DNA from: Hallella bergensis DSM 17361
GTDB lineage: Bacteria; Bacteroidota; Bacteroidia; Bacteroidales; Bacteroidaceae
DNA length: 64,000 bases
Assembly (NCBI RefSeq): GCF_000160535.1
Contig: NZ_GG704780.1
Span: 431,824-495,823 of the forward strand
Direction of reading: 5' to 3'
Shown here: positions 26,554 through 36,719 of the stretch, one piece after another
Position numbering within the stretch: position 1 is the stretch's first letter
Layout: each line of letters opens with the position of its first letter
Translations under genes and position numbers: made by a program
Notes under the pieces: generated by a model
Told to the model about the DNA's origin: nothing
Database searches by the model: none
Seen by the model: the letters and a program-made list of their open reading frames with translations, nothing else

Positions 26554-28041
26554 ATGTCAACAAACAATAAAGGCAGCAAAGCCTATCTTGCCTCCATCGT
26601 CATGGTAGCCGTCCTTGGAGGTCTGCTCTTCGGATACGACACGGCTGTCATCTCCGGTGCGGAAAAGGGGCTCCAAGCTTTCTTCATGGGTTCGGAGAAC
26701 TTTACCTATACCAACGGAATGCACGGGTTCACCTGTGCGAGTGCGCTGATCGGCTGTATCATCGGGTCTGCCCTGTCGGGGTTGCTCGCATCCAACCTCG
26801 GGCGTAAGAAAAGCTTAATCATTGCGGGTATGCTGTTCTTTGTCTCGGCATTGGGAAGCATGACGCCCGAATTTCTTTTCTTCGAACACGGCGTACCCAC
26901 CATGAACCTCCTTGTCGCATTCAACATCTACCGCATCATCGGGGGCATCGGTGTGGGACTGGCGTCTGCCATCTGCCCCATGTATATAGGAGAGGTGGCT
27001 CCCAGTGGCATAAGGGGCATGCTTGTCAGTTTCAACCAGTTTGCCATTATATTCGGACAGTTGGTCGTCTACTTTATTAACTTCATCATCCTTGGCGACA
27101 ATATCAATCCCATTATCGAAATGGTGAACGGTGTGAATCAGGTGATGAATCCCGAAGCCTCGACCTGGACCATAGCCACGGGATGGCGGTACATGTTTGG
27201 CAGTGAAGCCGTGCCAGCCGGACTCTTCACGCTGCTGATCTGTTTTGTGCCGGAAACTCCCCGCTATCTGGTTATGAGCGGACAAACCGAACGTGCGCGG
27301 AATATCCTGACACGTATCAACGGTAGCCTTGTTGCCGATGATATTATACGCGACATCAAAAACACCATGACCCAGAAGACCGAACGCCTGATGGCCTACG
27401 GATGGGTTTGTATCTTTGTCGGCATCATGCTCAGTGTGTTTCAGCAGGCCGTGGGTATTAACGCCGTACTGTACTACGCACCGCGCATTTTCCAGGATAT
27501 GGGCATGGCAGACCCCATGATGCAAACCGTCATCATGGGTATAGTCAACATCTCGTTTACGCTGGTGGCCGTGTTCACGGTGGAAAAACTCGGGCGAAAA
27601 CCTCTGCTTATCTGGGGGTCCATCGGAATGGCCATCGGTGCCCTGGGCGTGGCCATCACCTTCGGAAACGAAGCACTCAGCCTGGTTACCATGCTCTCCA
27701 TCATGGTGTATTCGGCCAGCTTCATGTTCTCCTGGGGACCCATCTGCTGGGTGCTCATCGCTGAAATATTCCCCAACACCATCCGTGGAAAGGCTGTGGC
27801 CATTGCCGTGGCATTCCAATGGATTTTCAACTGGATTGTGAGTAGCTCGTTTGTCCCCATGTTCAACATGCACCTGCGCGAAGGCGACCACTTTGGCCAC
27901 TGGTTTACCTACGGACTGTATGGTACAATATGCATCATTGCAGCAATCTTTGTTTGGAAGATGGTGCCCGAGACCAAGGGCAAGACGCTCGAAGACATGA
28001 ACAAACTGTGGCGCCCCGACCAAGAAGACACCCGCAAGTAG
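26554..28041 (+). CDS. xylE: Sugar:proton symporter of the MFS sugar porter family (XylE-like)
   Basis: Twelve-helix inner-membrane transporter importing a sugar such as xylose with protons. The 495-residue protein has the sugar porter signatures: LFGYDTAVISGAEKG in helix 1, NLGRKKSLI between helices 2 and 3, PETPRYLV after helix 6, FQQAVGINAVLYYAPRIF in helix 7, and PETKGKTLEDM at the end. An extra loop of about 40 residues lies between helices 5 and 6 (NINPIIEMVNGVNQVMNP), as in E. coli XylE. The real substrate is not certain. The secretion-plug gene begins 32 bp downstream and may be cotranscribed by chance. Confidence 0.88.
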   Translation: MSTNNKGSKAYLASIVMVAVLGGLLFGYDTAVISGAEKGLQAFFMGSENFTYTNGMHGFTCASALIGCIIGSALSGLLASNLGRKKSLIIAGMLFFVSALGSMTPEFLFFEHGVPTMNLLVAFNIYRIIGGIGVGLASAICPMYIGEVAPSGIRGMLVSFNQFAIIFGQLVVYFINFIILGDNINPIIEMVNGVNQVMNPEASTWTIATGWRYMFGSEAVPAGLFTLLICFVPETPRYLVMSGQTERARNILTRINGSLVADDIIRDIKNTMTQKTERLMAYGWVCIFVGIMLSVFQQAVGINAVLYYAPRIFQDMGMADPMMQTVIMGIVNISFTLVAVFTVEKLGRKPLLIWGSIGMAIGALGVAITFGNEALSLVTMLSIMVYSASFMFSWGPICWVLIAEIFPNTIRGKAVAIAVAFQWIFNWIVSSSFVPMFNMHLREGDHFGHWFTYGLYGTICIIAAIFVWKMVPETKGKTLEDMNKLWRPDQEDTRK

Positions 28042-28073
28042 AGGTCAGGCCTGGCTTGTGGCATAATAGGAAA

Positions 28074-29309
28074 ATGAGAAATAGATTTTCGCTGATCATA
28101 TTATTGGTATGCATGGCTTTCCCGGTGTGTGGGCAACGTCATGAGGTGGTGAGCAATCGTATTGCATCGCTGCAGGTGGTGGCGGGCGACAACTGGACGG
28201 AATTGCCCGTGATAACGCTGGGGCAGCAGACTCCCGTGGTCATCTCCTTCGACGACCTGACGCACGACTACCACCGATACGTCTACAAGCTGGAGCATTG
28301 CGAGGCCGATTGGACGGTGTCGGAAGAAATCTTCGAGAGTGATTATTGCGAGGGATTTGCTCGCGATAACACGATAGACGACTTTAAGCAATCCCTGAAC
28401 ACCAACCAATTGTACACGCACTACCGTCTAAGCCTACCCAACGAAAGATGCAGGATCAGGATTGGGGGCAATTATAAGGTTACCGTGTATGATCAGGAAG
28501 ACGAAAACAACGTGGCGTTTACGGCTTGCTTTATGGTGCTGGAGCCCCGGATGAGCGTGGGCATGGAACTGACCACCAACACCGATGCCGACATCAACGG
28601 CCGCCATCAGCAACTGTCGGTGAAAGTGGGATACGGCAGCGTGAGGGTGACCGACCCGTCGGTACAGGTCAAGACGGTGATGATGCAAAACGGAAGGTGG
28701 GACAATGCCGTGGTGAATGTCAAACCGCAGTATATCAACAACAACGGACTGATATGGAATCATAACCGCGATTTGATTTTCAATGGGGGAAACGAATACC
28801 GAAAATTCGAAATGCTCGACATGAGGCATACCACCATGGGGCTGGAGAGCATGACATGGGACGGCAAGATGTATCATGCCACGATATGGACGGATGAGCC
28901 ACGACCGAGCTACGTCTATGACGAAGATGCCGATGGCGGGTTTTACATACGCAACGCTGACAACTGGGACAACAACGTGCTTTCGGAATATGCCATGGTG
29001 CACTTCCGCCTTGCCTCCCCGCGACTGCCGGGCGAGGTATATCTCAATGGAGCATGGACCCACGACCGCTTTCTTCCGCAATACAAAATGGAATGGAACG
29101 AGACCACACAACGCTATGAGGCAAGTGTGTGGCTCAAACAAGGATATTACAACTACCAATACCTTCTGCAGCAGGCCGATGGACGCATGGTTCCGGTGCC
29201 TTCGGAAGGCAACTTCTACCAAACGCAGAACGCCTACCAGGTGCTGGTGTATTTCCGTGGCATCGGCGAGCGCACCGACAGATTAGTGGGGTATGGCAAA
29301 ATAGATTGA
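28074..29309 (+). CDS. Type IX secretion system plug protein (DUF5103 family)
   Basis: Member of the DUF5103 family. In Flavobacterium johnsoniae the Plug protein occupies the periplasmic side of the SprA outer-membrane translocon when it is idle. I use the ATG at 28074, which gives a signal peptide (MRNRFSLIILLVCMAFPVCG, then Q); the open frame further upstream lies inside the sugar porter. The 411-residue product is beta-rich, starting with the typical RIASLQV and the FDDLTHDYHRYVYKLEHC block, and ending with LVGYGKID. It is not with other secretion genes, which is usual in Bacteroidetes. Confidence 0.85.
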   Translation: MRNRFSLIILLVCMAFPVCGQRHEVVSNRIASLQVVAGDNWTELPVITLGQQTPVVISFDDLTHDYHRYVYKLEHCEADWTVSEEIFESDYCEGFARDNTIDDFKQSLNTNQLYTHYRLSLPNERCRIRIGGNYKVTVYDQEDENNVAFTACFMVLEPRMSVGMELTTNTDADINGRHQQLSVKVGYGSVRVTDPSVQVKTVMMQNGRWDNAVVNVKPQYINNNGLIWNHNRDLIFNGGNEYRKFEMLDMRHTTMGLESMTWDGKMYHATIWTDEPRPSYVYDEDADGGFYIRNADNWDNNVLSEYAMVHFRLASPRLPGEVYLNGAWTHDRFLPQYKMEWNETTQRYEASVWLKQGYYNYQYLLQQADGRMVPVPSEGNFYQTQNAYQVLVYFRGIGERTDRLVGYGKID

Positions 29310-29354
29310 ATGCATTGCGCTTGAATGGCCCAAACTACTGTTTTCAGAAAGACG

Positions 29355-29412
29355 AACCATGGTTTTTTACCCGGCTTATTGCCGGAAAGAACCATGGATA
29401 TTTGTTTTTTAA
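29355..29412 (+). terminator. Nested hairpin terminator after the plug gene
   Basis: An outer stem CCATGGTT/AACCATGG (29357-29364 and 29390-29397) encloses an inner stem CCGGC/GCCGG (29371-29375 and 29381-29385). TTTGTTTTTT follows. Confidence 0.75.
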
Positions 29413-29484
29413 AACTTTTTTATGTAATTTTACACACTGTTTAAAAGAACGAGAGAATAGATTTTTGAAAACTACTCAAGCAAT

Positions 29485-31026
29485 ATGATATATTTAAAGA
29501 TTGTCATCGGCCTGCTTTTGGCTGGTGCACCGCTCACGGGCTATGCACAGAAAATGGATGTTTATGTCGGTTGGCATAAGCAATGGAACGACTCGCTAAA
29601 AGGCGCCAACGTGACTGCTGCACAGCAATATATGAAGGATAAGAGGATAAAACCCCGCAAAACAATTATCGTTGGAATCATTGACTCGGGCATAGAACCG
29701 GGCGACCAGTCGGTGGCCGGAAGTCTGTGGACAAACAAAAAGGAGAAGCTCAACGGTAAGGATGATGACGGCAACGGCTACGTGGACGATGTACACGGCT
29801 GGAACTTTCTGGGCACCAAGGACGGCACGTTCAACATGACCAGTGCCGGCACGGAGGAGTTTCGAGAGTTCAAGAGACTGTATCCCAAATATAAAAATGT
29901 GAATGAAAAAGATCCGCAGGTGGATGATGAGGAAGAATACGAATACTACCTGCGTATGAAGAAGAAAGCCGGCATCGCAAGCTACATCCGTTTTTATGGA
30001 TACGCCCGACAGAAGAATGCGTGCATCGACAAGATGGACTCCATCCTCCACGTCCAGCCTCAACTCGCCGTCGACACGCTGACACTGAGCGGAATGATGC
30101 ATCAGGAGGTGGCAGACACACTTTGGAGTGCCTACGCTGAGACCATTCTCGCCGACCTGCTGCGAACTGACCGCAAGACACTGTGGACCGACTTCGTGAA
30201 AAAACAGCACGATGACTTGGCGCTGATGGCTCGCCGCATCAGCGGCATTGAGCACGATGCCGACAAGCGTCTGCTCATGGGCGACAACATGGACGATGCC
30301 GACGACCGCTTCTACGGCAACAACACGTTGAACGTCGAAGGACACGACCATGGTCATTTCGTGGCCACGGTGGTGGCCGGCAGGAGTGCCGACAGCCGCA
30401 GGGAGGGCATTTGGCCTGCCGCTCGTCTGCTCACGGTGAGGTGTGCGCCCAACGGCGATGAATACGATAAGGACGTGTCGTCAGCCATACGTTATGCCGT
30501 GGACAACGGAGCCAAGGTGCTGAACATCAGTCTGGGCAAATACGCCTCACCCCGTGCCGACATGGTCAACGCTGCCTTGGAATATGCTGCCTCGAAAGAT
30601 GTGCTTGTGATTACGGCCGGGGGCAACAACCATCTCAATATCGACTCCACATTCTATTATCCCACAGCCATCGATGCTCATGGACGTCCCATGGCTCATG
30701 TCATCCGCGTGGGAGGCTCGGCTATGGACGGAAGCCTGAGCAGCATCTCCAACTTCGGTTCCGAAACGATAGATCTCTATGCCCCGGGCGAATACATTGC
30801 GGGCTTTTATCCCGGTGACAAACCCGACATGGCCAACGGCACAAGCGTGGCAGCGCCTGTGGTGAGCGGTGTGGCCGCGATGTTGCGCGCCTGTTTCCCC
30901 AAACTCAAGGCCTGCGAGATCAAGCAAATACTGATGGCTACGGTACACAAAATGCCGGGACTGCAGAGCGTTAGTGGTGGAATTGTGGACGCTTGTGCAG
31001 CCATGAAGATGGCCAAAGGCAAATAG
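29485..31026 (+). CDS. Secreted S8-family (subtilisin-like) serine protease
   Basis: A 513-residue exported protease with signal peptide (ending GYAQ near residue 22). The catalytic triad is complete: D67 in VGIIDSG, H289 in GHDHGHFVAT and S454 in NGTSVAAPV, with the oxyanion asparagine in TAGGNNH. About 220 residues separate D and H, many more than in classical subtilisin. This insert begins with a calcium-site-like stretch (DDDGNGYVDD) followed by a helical region. No type IX C-terminal sorting domain is visible, so it may stay in the periplasm or be exported another way. The S9 peptidase begins 7 bp after its stop, so they form the front of the uptake locus. Confidence 0.92.
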   Translation: MIYLKIVIGLLLAGAPLTGYAQKMDVYVGWHKQWNDSLKGANVTAAQQYMKDKRIKPRKTIIVGIIDSGIEPGDQSVAGSLWTNKKEKLNGKDDDGNGYVDDVHGWNFLGTKDGTFNMTSAGTEEFREFKRLYPKYKNVNEKDPQVDDEEEYEYYLRMKKKAGIASYIRFYGYARQKNACIDKMDSILHVQPQLAVDTLTLSGMMHQEVADTLWSAYAETILADLLRTDRKTLWTDFVKKQHDDLALMARRISGIEHDADKRLLMGDNMDDADDRFYGNNTLNVEGHDHGHFVATVVAGRSADSRREGIWPAARLLTVRCAPNGDEYDKDVSSAIRYAVDNGAKVLNISLGKYASPRADMVNAALEYAASKDVLVITAGGNNHLNIDSTFYYPTAIDAHGRPMAHVIRVGGSAMDGSLSSISNFGSETIDLYAPGEYIAGFYPGDKPDMANGTSVAAPVVSGVAAMLRACFPKLKACEIKQILMATVHKMPGLQSVSGGIVDACAAMKMAKGK

Positions 31027-31033
31027 CTGAGAG

Positions 31034-33295
31034 ATGAAACCGATGAGGAAAATATATACTTTGCTATGGATGGCAGCTTGCTCGGTATCGGTCCTGGCAC
31101 AGCAGGTGGACTGGAACCGCGTGGAGCGTATATCGGAAAGTGCACTCTACGACACCTACAGCCGGAGCCGGGTGGATGCTTCATGGATAAACCAGTCGTC
31201 ATACTTGATTTACAGCGGGAAAAAGAACGGACGCACCCTGTACCATATCATGGGAACCGATGGCAGGAAGCAACCATTGTTTAAGAACAACGACAGCCTG
31301 GTGAGTCAATACGCAGAACTCACGGGCGACACGACGATGAAGGCCGACGACATCAAGCTCTACGGCGTATCGCTGCGCCGCAACAACCCCACTCGCCTTT
31401 ATTGGACACGTCGCGGCAAGCATTTGGTGTACGACCGCACAACCGGCAGACTGGCTATAGACCGCGACTACAAGGAGAAACGGCATGGCAGACGTGGCTC
31501 AGGCTTTGGTCGATCAGCCCATACCAACGACTCGCTCTACACCATGCTGGGCGACCAATACAACCTTTATATCAAAGACAACCGGCGGGGCGACACCACG
31601 CAAATCACCTTTGACGGCAAGGAAAATGCTTCATACTGTTACAATAGCGCTAAACCGAAACTGAATGGGAACAACGTTTCAGGCCGCTGGTACGGCCATG
31701 TGTTTATCGACTTCGTATACGACGACTCGGAGGTGGGCGACCTTTATATTCTCGATGCCATCAGCGGGCACCGCCCGAAATTGCGCACCAAGAAGATGCC
31801 GCTGCCCAATGAGAAGGGCGTGCGGCGGTTCAAGCTGTTCTGGTATAACGCCGACACGCGCCAAGGACGACTGCTGCCAGTACAGGGCAGCATGACTGAC
31901 CCCACCGTGTCCATGGCCTACGGCGAAAGCAACGACACACTGTGGTTCACGCGACGCAGCCGCAGCGTGGACACGCTCCAGCTCTGTCGCATTGACCTAC
32001 CCACGGGAACCATCACGGAAGTGATTACCGAGGTGAGCAAACCCCACCTCAACGTGACGTTCTCGGGCTACCGATTCATCCGCGGAGGAAGGGAAATCTT
32101 ATGGTGGAGCGAACGCACAGGACGTGGAAACTACTATCTCTACGATGTCGATGGGAAGTTGAAGAACCGTGTGACGCGCGGTGACAAACTCGTGGCAGGA
32201 CGCATCGAACATATCAATGAGAAAGCTGGGTATATGATTTTCACAGGCTACGGACTGGAAAACAGCAGCGACCCGGGCTACACCTATTATTATAAGGCAG
32301 ACCTGAAAGGCCGACGACAGCAACTACTGACACCAGGCAACGGCACTCACGAGTTGCAGTTCTCGCCAAATGGGCGTTATGCCATCGACTCATACTCGCG
32401 CATGGACATGCCTCCTGTCTACCAGATTGTCGACGTGGAGCATCCGGGCAGGGCACGTGAGTTTGCGCGCACGTCCGACAAGGCATTGCGCGAGAAGGGT
32501 TGGCAGCCACCCGTGCTGCTGAAGGTGAAGGCGGCCGACAACGTCACCGACCTCTACGGCGTGATGTATCTGCCTACCAACCTCGATAAAACCAAGAAAT
32601 ACCCCATCATCTCGAACGTCTATCCCGGTCCGCAAGACGACCAGTTGCCCCGCCGATTCACCATCGACGACAACGGCAACCAAGCGCTGGCCGAGATGGG
32701 TTTTGTAGTCATCAACGTGGCTCCACGCGGTAGCGGACCACTGCGCGGACGCGATTTTTACTGTTATGGATACGGTAACCTGCGTGACTATCCACTGGCC
32801 GACGACAAGCATACCATTGAATCTCTGGCTCGTCGTTACCCATTCATCGACCTCGACCGTGTCGGTATCTACGGCCATTCGGGCGGAGGATTCATGACTG
32901 CCACAGCCATGATGACCTACCCCGACTTTTATAAGGTGGGCGTGGCAGCCTCAGGCAACTACGACAACAACAACTATATACAGTGGTGGGGCGAAACTTT
33001 CCACGGCTTGGTGCCCCAAGACAGCATTCCCACCACTATGCAGCTGGCCGGAAACCTCAAGGGCAAGCTCATGCTTATCTCCGGTGATGTGGACGACAAT
33101 GTGCCTTGGACCAGTACACTGCGCCTGGCCGACGCCCTCATCAAGCACCACAAGCGCTTCGATATGATGGTGTTGCCAGGCAAGGACCACGGTGTTTGGA
33201 GTCCCTACTACGTGAATCTCATCCGCTATTACTTCAAGGAAAACCTGCTGCAGCCAACGGAAAGAGACATGGATATCATCAAGCATGCCAGATAA
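31034..33295 (+). CDS. S9-family prolyl oligopeptidase/dipeptidyl peptidase IV-like
   Basis: An exported 753-residue serine peptidase that releases dipeptides, often after proline, from peptides. A signal peptide ends near AQQ (residue 22). An eight-bladed beta-propeller of the DPP IV N-terminal type covers about 50-510. The alpha/beta hydrolase domain carries S616 in YGHSGGGF, D687 in GDVDDNVPW and H719 in KDHGVW. The glutamates that bind the peptide N-terminus in true DPP IV are not obvious, so specificity is open. It follows the S8 gene by 7 bp and precedes the SusC gene by 52 bp. Confidence 0.92.
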   Translation: MKPMRKIYTLLWMAACSVSVLAQQVDWNRVERISESALYDTYSRSRVDASWINQSSYLIYSGKKNGRTLYHIMGTDGRKQPLFKNNDSLVSQYAELTGDTTMKADDIKLYGVSLRRNNPTRLYWTRRGKHLVYDRTTGRLAIDRDYKEKRHGRRGSGFGRSAHTNDSLYTMLGDQYNLYIKDNRRGDTTQITFDGKENASYCYNSAKPKLNGNNVSGRWYGHVFIDFVYDDSEVGDLYILDAISGHRPKLRTKKMPLPNEKGVRRFKLFWYNADTRQGRLLPVQGSMTDPTVSMAYGESNDTLWFTRRSRSVDTLQLCRIDLPTGTITEVITEVSKPHLNVTFSGYRFIRGGREILWWSERTGRGNYYLYDVDGKLKNRVTRGDKLVAGRIEHINEKAGYMIFTGYGLENSSDPGYTYYYKADLKGRRQQLLTPGNGTHELQFSPNGRYAIDSYSRMDMPPVYQIVDVEHPGRAREFARTSDKALREKGWQPPVLLKVKAADNVTDLYGVMYLPTNLDKTKKYPIISNVYPGPQDDQLPRRFTIDDNGNQALAEMGFVVINVAPRGSGPLRGRDFYCYGYGNLRDYPLADDKHTIESLARRYPFIDLDRVGIYGHSGGGFMTATAMMTYPDFYKVGVAASGNYDNNNYIQWWGETFHGLVPQDSIPTTMQLAGNLKGKLMLISGDVDDNVPWTSTLRLADALIKHHKRFDMMVLPGKDHGVWSPYYVNLIRYYFKENLLQPTERDMDIIKHAR

Positions 33296-33347
33296 GAGCA
33301 TGCATCATTCTTCGGAAATTAATTAAAATCCTATCAAATCAATATTT

Positions 33348-36300
33348 ATGCGAACACTAAAAGTTATTTTTGTGATGCTGCTGAGCGTCTTCTCGCTACA
33401 GCTTCGAGCACAGTCAACAGCTAAGCATAGCGACAGCGACGTGCTCGTGAACATCACCGTGACCGACATCTCAGGTGAGCCGCTCGCCGGAGCCACGGTC
33501 AACGTGGACGGCAAGCCAATAGGCGTAGTGGCTGATGTGGACGGAAAAGTATCATTGTGGGTGCCCCGCGGCAGAAACATCAAGGTGACTTATCTCGGTT
33601 TCCAACCGCGCACAGTGAAAGTAAACAAACCCTTAGAAGGCAACTTCGTGCTGGAAAACGACGAGACAACGCTCGACCAGGTAGTGGTGAACGGCTATCA
33701 GCGCAACACCAAACGTCGCATCACCGGATCGGTAGCCACCATCACCGAGAAAGATTTGAAAAACATGCCGCTGGCCAACATCGACATGCTGTTGCAGGGC
33801 AAAGTGGCCGGCATGGATGTGAAAGCACTCTCAGGGCGCCCCGGCGAGACGGCCAAGATTCGAATTCGAGGCACCAATACCATTACCGGTAACGCCGACC
33901 CGCTGTGGGTAGTAGACGGTGTGCCCTTGCAGAAAGACCTGCCCACCATATCGAGCAACCAGGTGAGGGCTGGTGATTTCAGCAACATCTTTGCCAACGG
34001 CATATCGGGTATCAATCCCAACGACATTGAAAGCGTCACGGTGTTGAAAGATGCTTCGGCTGCGGCCATTTATGGTTCACGCGCTGCCGGCGGTGTCATC
34101 GTGGTGACCACCAAACGCGGTAAGCAGGGCAAAATGAGCATCAACTACTCCACCAACCTCTCGATCACCACTTCGCCACCCCGTGATGCCAACCTCATGG
34201 ATTCCAAACAGAAACTGGCTTGGGAACAGGAATTATGGGACGAATTTTCCAAACCGGGCTTCGAGACCAAAGGTCGATACCCCGTTATCGGCGTTGTGGG
34301 TATGATTCGATCGGGCTACGGCAAGTATGCCGGAATGTCAAAAGCCGAGCAAGATGCCGAGATCGAAAAGCTCGGACAGCACTCCACCAACTGGTTTGAC
34401 GAGCTGTTCCGCAACTCGCTATCGCAGAGCCACAACCTCTCGATGTCGGGCGGATCGGAGAAGAGCACCTATTATATCAGCCTCGGCTACAGCAACAACA
34501 ACGGATTGGTGAAGAAAACCCAATACGACCGATACAGCATATCGTCGAAAATAGACGTCAAGCCCAATAATAGAGTCAAAATGGGACTCTCCGCCGACAT
34601 GGGATGGCAACAGTCGCGTGGTAGCTCAGGCAGTGTAGACCCCTTCAAGTATGCTTACTTTGCCAATCCTTACGAGCGTCCTTACAACAACGACGGCAGT
34701 TATTCGCCCGACCAAACCTACTACACCATACGCTCGGCCAACGGTGCAGTGGACCTTCCGCTGCCTGAAAATGGCTTCAATGTCATGCGCGAAATCAACA
34801 ACACATCGGTGAAGGACAATAATTTCAGTCTTACGCTTATCGGAAACCTGAGTGTCAATATTCTCGAAAACTTCAGCTTTGAGGGACTGGCATCCTACAG
34901 TTATGTGACCAACAACACCGATAATTTTAACGACAGGGGAACCCTTGCCGCATGGCAGGATCGACCGTTCGACGACACCTTCACCTCAAAGCGTACCTAC
35001 AGCAACATCACGCAGAGCTCTACCTACAACCGTAGCTACAACCTGCGCGGACAGTTGCACTATTTCAATACCTTCAACGACATTCATTACTTCAGTGCAC
35101 TCCTCGGTTCGGAGGTTCGTGGGCAGTATGCCAAGAGCCTCTTCACCAAGCGCTACGGATACGATCCCGTATCGGGCAACTCGGCCATTCCCGTGTACCG
35201 CGAGGGCACAAATATCGATTTCCAAAAGTTGCAGAAGTATGCCCGCATTGTCGACGGACTCTCGGGACAGAGCATCATTGAAGACCGCTTTGCCTCATTC
35301 TATTTCTCTCTCGACTATGTGTTGCTCAAACGTTATATCCTGAGCCTCACTGCGCGCACCGATGGCAGTAACAACTTTGGTAGCGATGAGCAGTTCAACC
35401 CCACGGGTTCGCTCGGACTGGCATGGAATGTCGATCAGGAGGAGTTCTTCCAACCGCTCAAGACGTGGATGAGCAGCCTGTCGCTGCGAGGCTCTTTCGG
35501 CTACACAGGTAACATCAACAAGAGCGTTTCGCCGGAACTTATCATGAATTATCACAACGCCTACCGACGCACCGATAACGATTATTTCCGCATGGGATGG
35601 CTGAAGAATGCTCCCAACCCCAAACTGCGTTGGGAGAAGACACGCGACTGGAAACTCTCGTTGGATGCCGGCTTCTTCAATGAGCGGTTGCATTTCACGG
35701 GCGAGGTGTACAACCGACGTACCACCGATGCCGTGTCGAGTGTCAAAGTGCCCTACACAACCGGTTTCTCAAGTCAGGTCTACAACACGACAACGCTAGA
35801 GAACACAGGTATGGAGCTCTCGCTAACGGGCATCTTCCTCAAGACCAAGGACTGGAGAGGATCGGCCAGTGCCAACATTGCCTACAACTACAACAAGTTG
35901 GTGGACTACAATTCGCCGGTGAGCGGATTGTCTGCAGGCGTTCACAAGGGTTATCCCCTCGGTAGTATCTTCAGCGGAAAGCTGCAGGACATCGACCCAC
36001 AACTGGGGGTTTACACCTTCGAACGCCGACCCGACGCTGTGTTTGAGACCGCTGCCGACCGCAACTACTACTCCAACTACCTGTTCTATCTCGGCACGAG
36101 CAATGCGCCATGGAACGGTGGATACAGCCTGAGTGTAGGCTATAAGCAACTTACTCTTGGACTCGGCGGTAGCTACTCCATCAACGGAAAGATGCTGAAC
36201 AACATCAAGTCGCCTGTGAATTATACCAACATCAACAACGCAACAAAGGTGGAAACGCCACCGGCACAGATCAATGACCTGTATGTGAACCACCTCAACG

Positions 36301-36659
36301 TACGCACCGACGCCACCGACCGATGGACACCGGCCAACCCGCGCACCGATGCCAATCCGCGCATCATCGATGCCTACGGCGAGTTTATCGGACTGAAAAA
36401 CTATATGACACTGTCGTCTGTCATCAACAATGCGTCGATGCTCGAAAACGTGTCCTACTTCAAACTGAGTTCTCTCGCACTGAGCTATAACTTCGATGAA
36501 AGCCTCATCAAGCGCTGGGGCTTGGGGTCACTCTCCGTATCGTTCACGATGAACAATATCTTCACCATCACCAACTATAGCGGCATCGACCCCGAAACCC
36601 CGGGAGCCGTTTATCCGTTGGCACGACAGTTCACCTTTGGGGTGTCTGTAGGACTTTAA
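33348..36659 (+). CDS. SusC/RagA-type TonB-linked outer-membrane transporter (locus 1)
   Basis: Beta-barrel importer that pairs with a SusD lipoprotein to take up oligomers through the outer membrane. The 1103-residue product has a signal peptide (ending LRAQS), a carboxypeptidase-regulatory-like domain at about 32-105 (ISGEPLAGATVNVDGK) and the TonB box region DQVVVNGYQ. The plug domain follows (GTNTITGNADPLWVVDGVPL, then VLKDASAAAIYGSRAAGG and VIVVTTKRG), then the barrel ending in a short aromatic-poor strand (VSVGL). It lacks an STN domain, so it does not signal directly to an anti-sigma factor. Coupling to two peptidase genes upstream suggests peptide uptake like RagAB, an inference. Confidence 0.95.
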   Translation: MRTLKVIFVMLLSVFSLQLRAQSTAKHSDSDVLVNITVTDISGEPLAGATVNVDGKPIGVVADVDGKVSLWVPRGRNIKVTYLGFQPRTVKVNKPLEGNFVLENDETTLDQVVVNGYQRNTKRRITGSVATITEKDLKNMPLANIDMLLQGKVAGMDVKALSGRPGETAKIRIRGTNTITGNADPLWVVDGVPLQKDLPTISSNQVRAGDFSNIFANGISGINPNDIESVTVLKDASAAAIYGSRAAGGVIVVTTKRGKQGKMSINYSTNLSITTSPPRDANLMDSKQKLAWEQELWDEFSKPGFETKGRYPVIGVVGMIRSGYGKYAGMSKAEQDAEIEKLGQHSTNWFDELFRNSLSQSHNLSMSGGSEKSTYYISLGYSNNNGLVKKTQYDRYSISSKIDVKPNNRVKMGLSADMGWQQSRGSSGSVDPFKYAYFANPYERPYNNDGSYSPDQTYYTIRSANGAVDLPLPENGFNVMREINNTSVKDNNFSLTLIGNLSVNILENFSFEGLASYSYVTNNTDNFNDRGTLAAWQDRPFDDTFTSKRTYSNITQSSTYNRSYNLRGQLHYFNTFNDIHYFSALLGSEVRGQYAKSLFTKRYGYDPVSGNSAIPVYREGTNIDFQKLQKYARIVDGLSGQSIIEDRFASFYFSLDYVLLKRYILSLTARTDGSNNFGSDEQFNPTGSLGLAWNVDQEEFFQPLKTWMSSLSLRGSFGYTGNINKSVSPELIMNYHNAYRRTDNDYFRMGWLKNAPNPKLRWEKTRDWKLSLDAGFFNERLHFTGEVYNRRTTDAVSSVKVPYTTGFSSQVYNTTTLENTGMELSLTGIFLKTKDWRGSASANIAYNYNKLVDYNSPVSGLSAGVHKGYPLGSIFSGKLQDIDPQLGVYTFERRPDAVFETAADRNYYSNYLFYLGTSNAPWNGGYSLSVGYKQLTLGLGGSYSINGKMLNNIKSPVNYTNINNATKVETPPAQINDLYVNHLNVRTDATDRWTPANPRTDANPRIIDAYGEFIGLKNYMTLSSVINNASMLENVSYFKLSSLALSYNFDESLIKRWGLGSLSVSFTMNNIFTITNYSGIDPETPGAVYPLARQFTFGVSVGL

Positions 36660-36674
36660 TTTCACACCGCCCCA

Positions 36675-36688
36675 CTCCCCCGAGGGAG
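36675..36688 (+). other. Short hairpin between susC-like and susD-like genes
   Basis: CTCCC and GGGAG flank a 4-base loop (CCGA), with no T tract. It may tune expression or mRNA stability between the two genes. Confidence 0.4.
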
Positions 36689-36719
36689 ACCGGCGAAGAC
36701 AACAAACAAGAAAACGATT

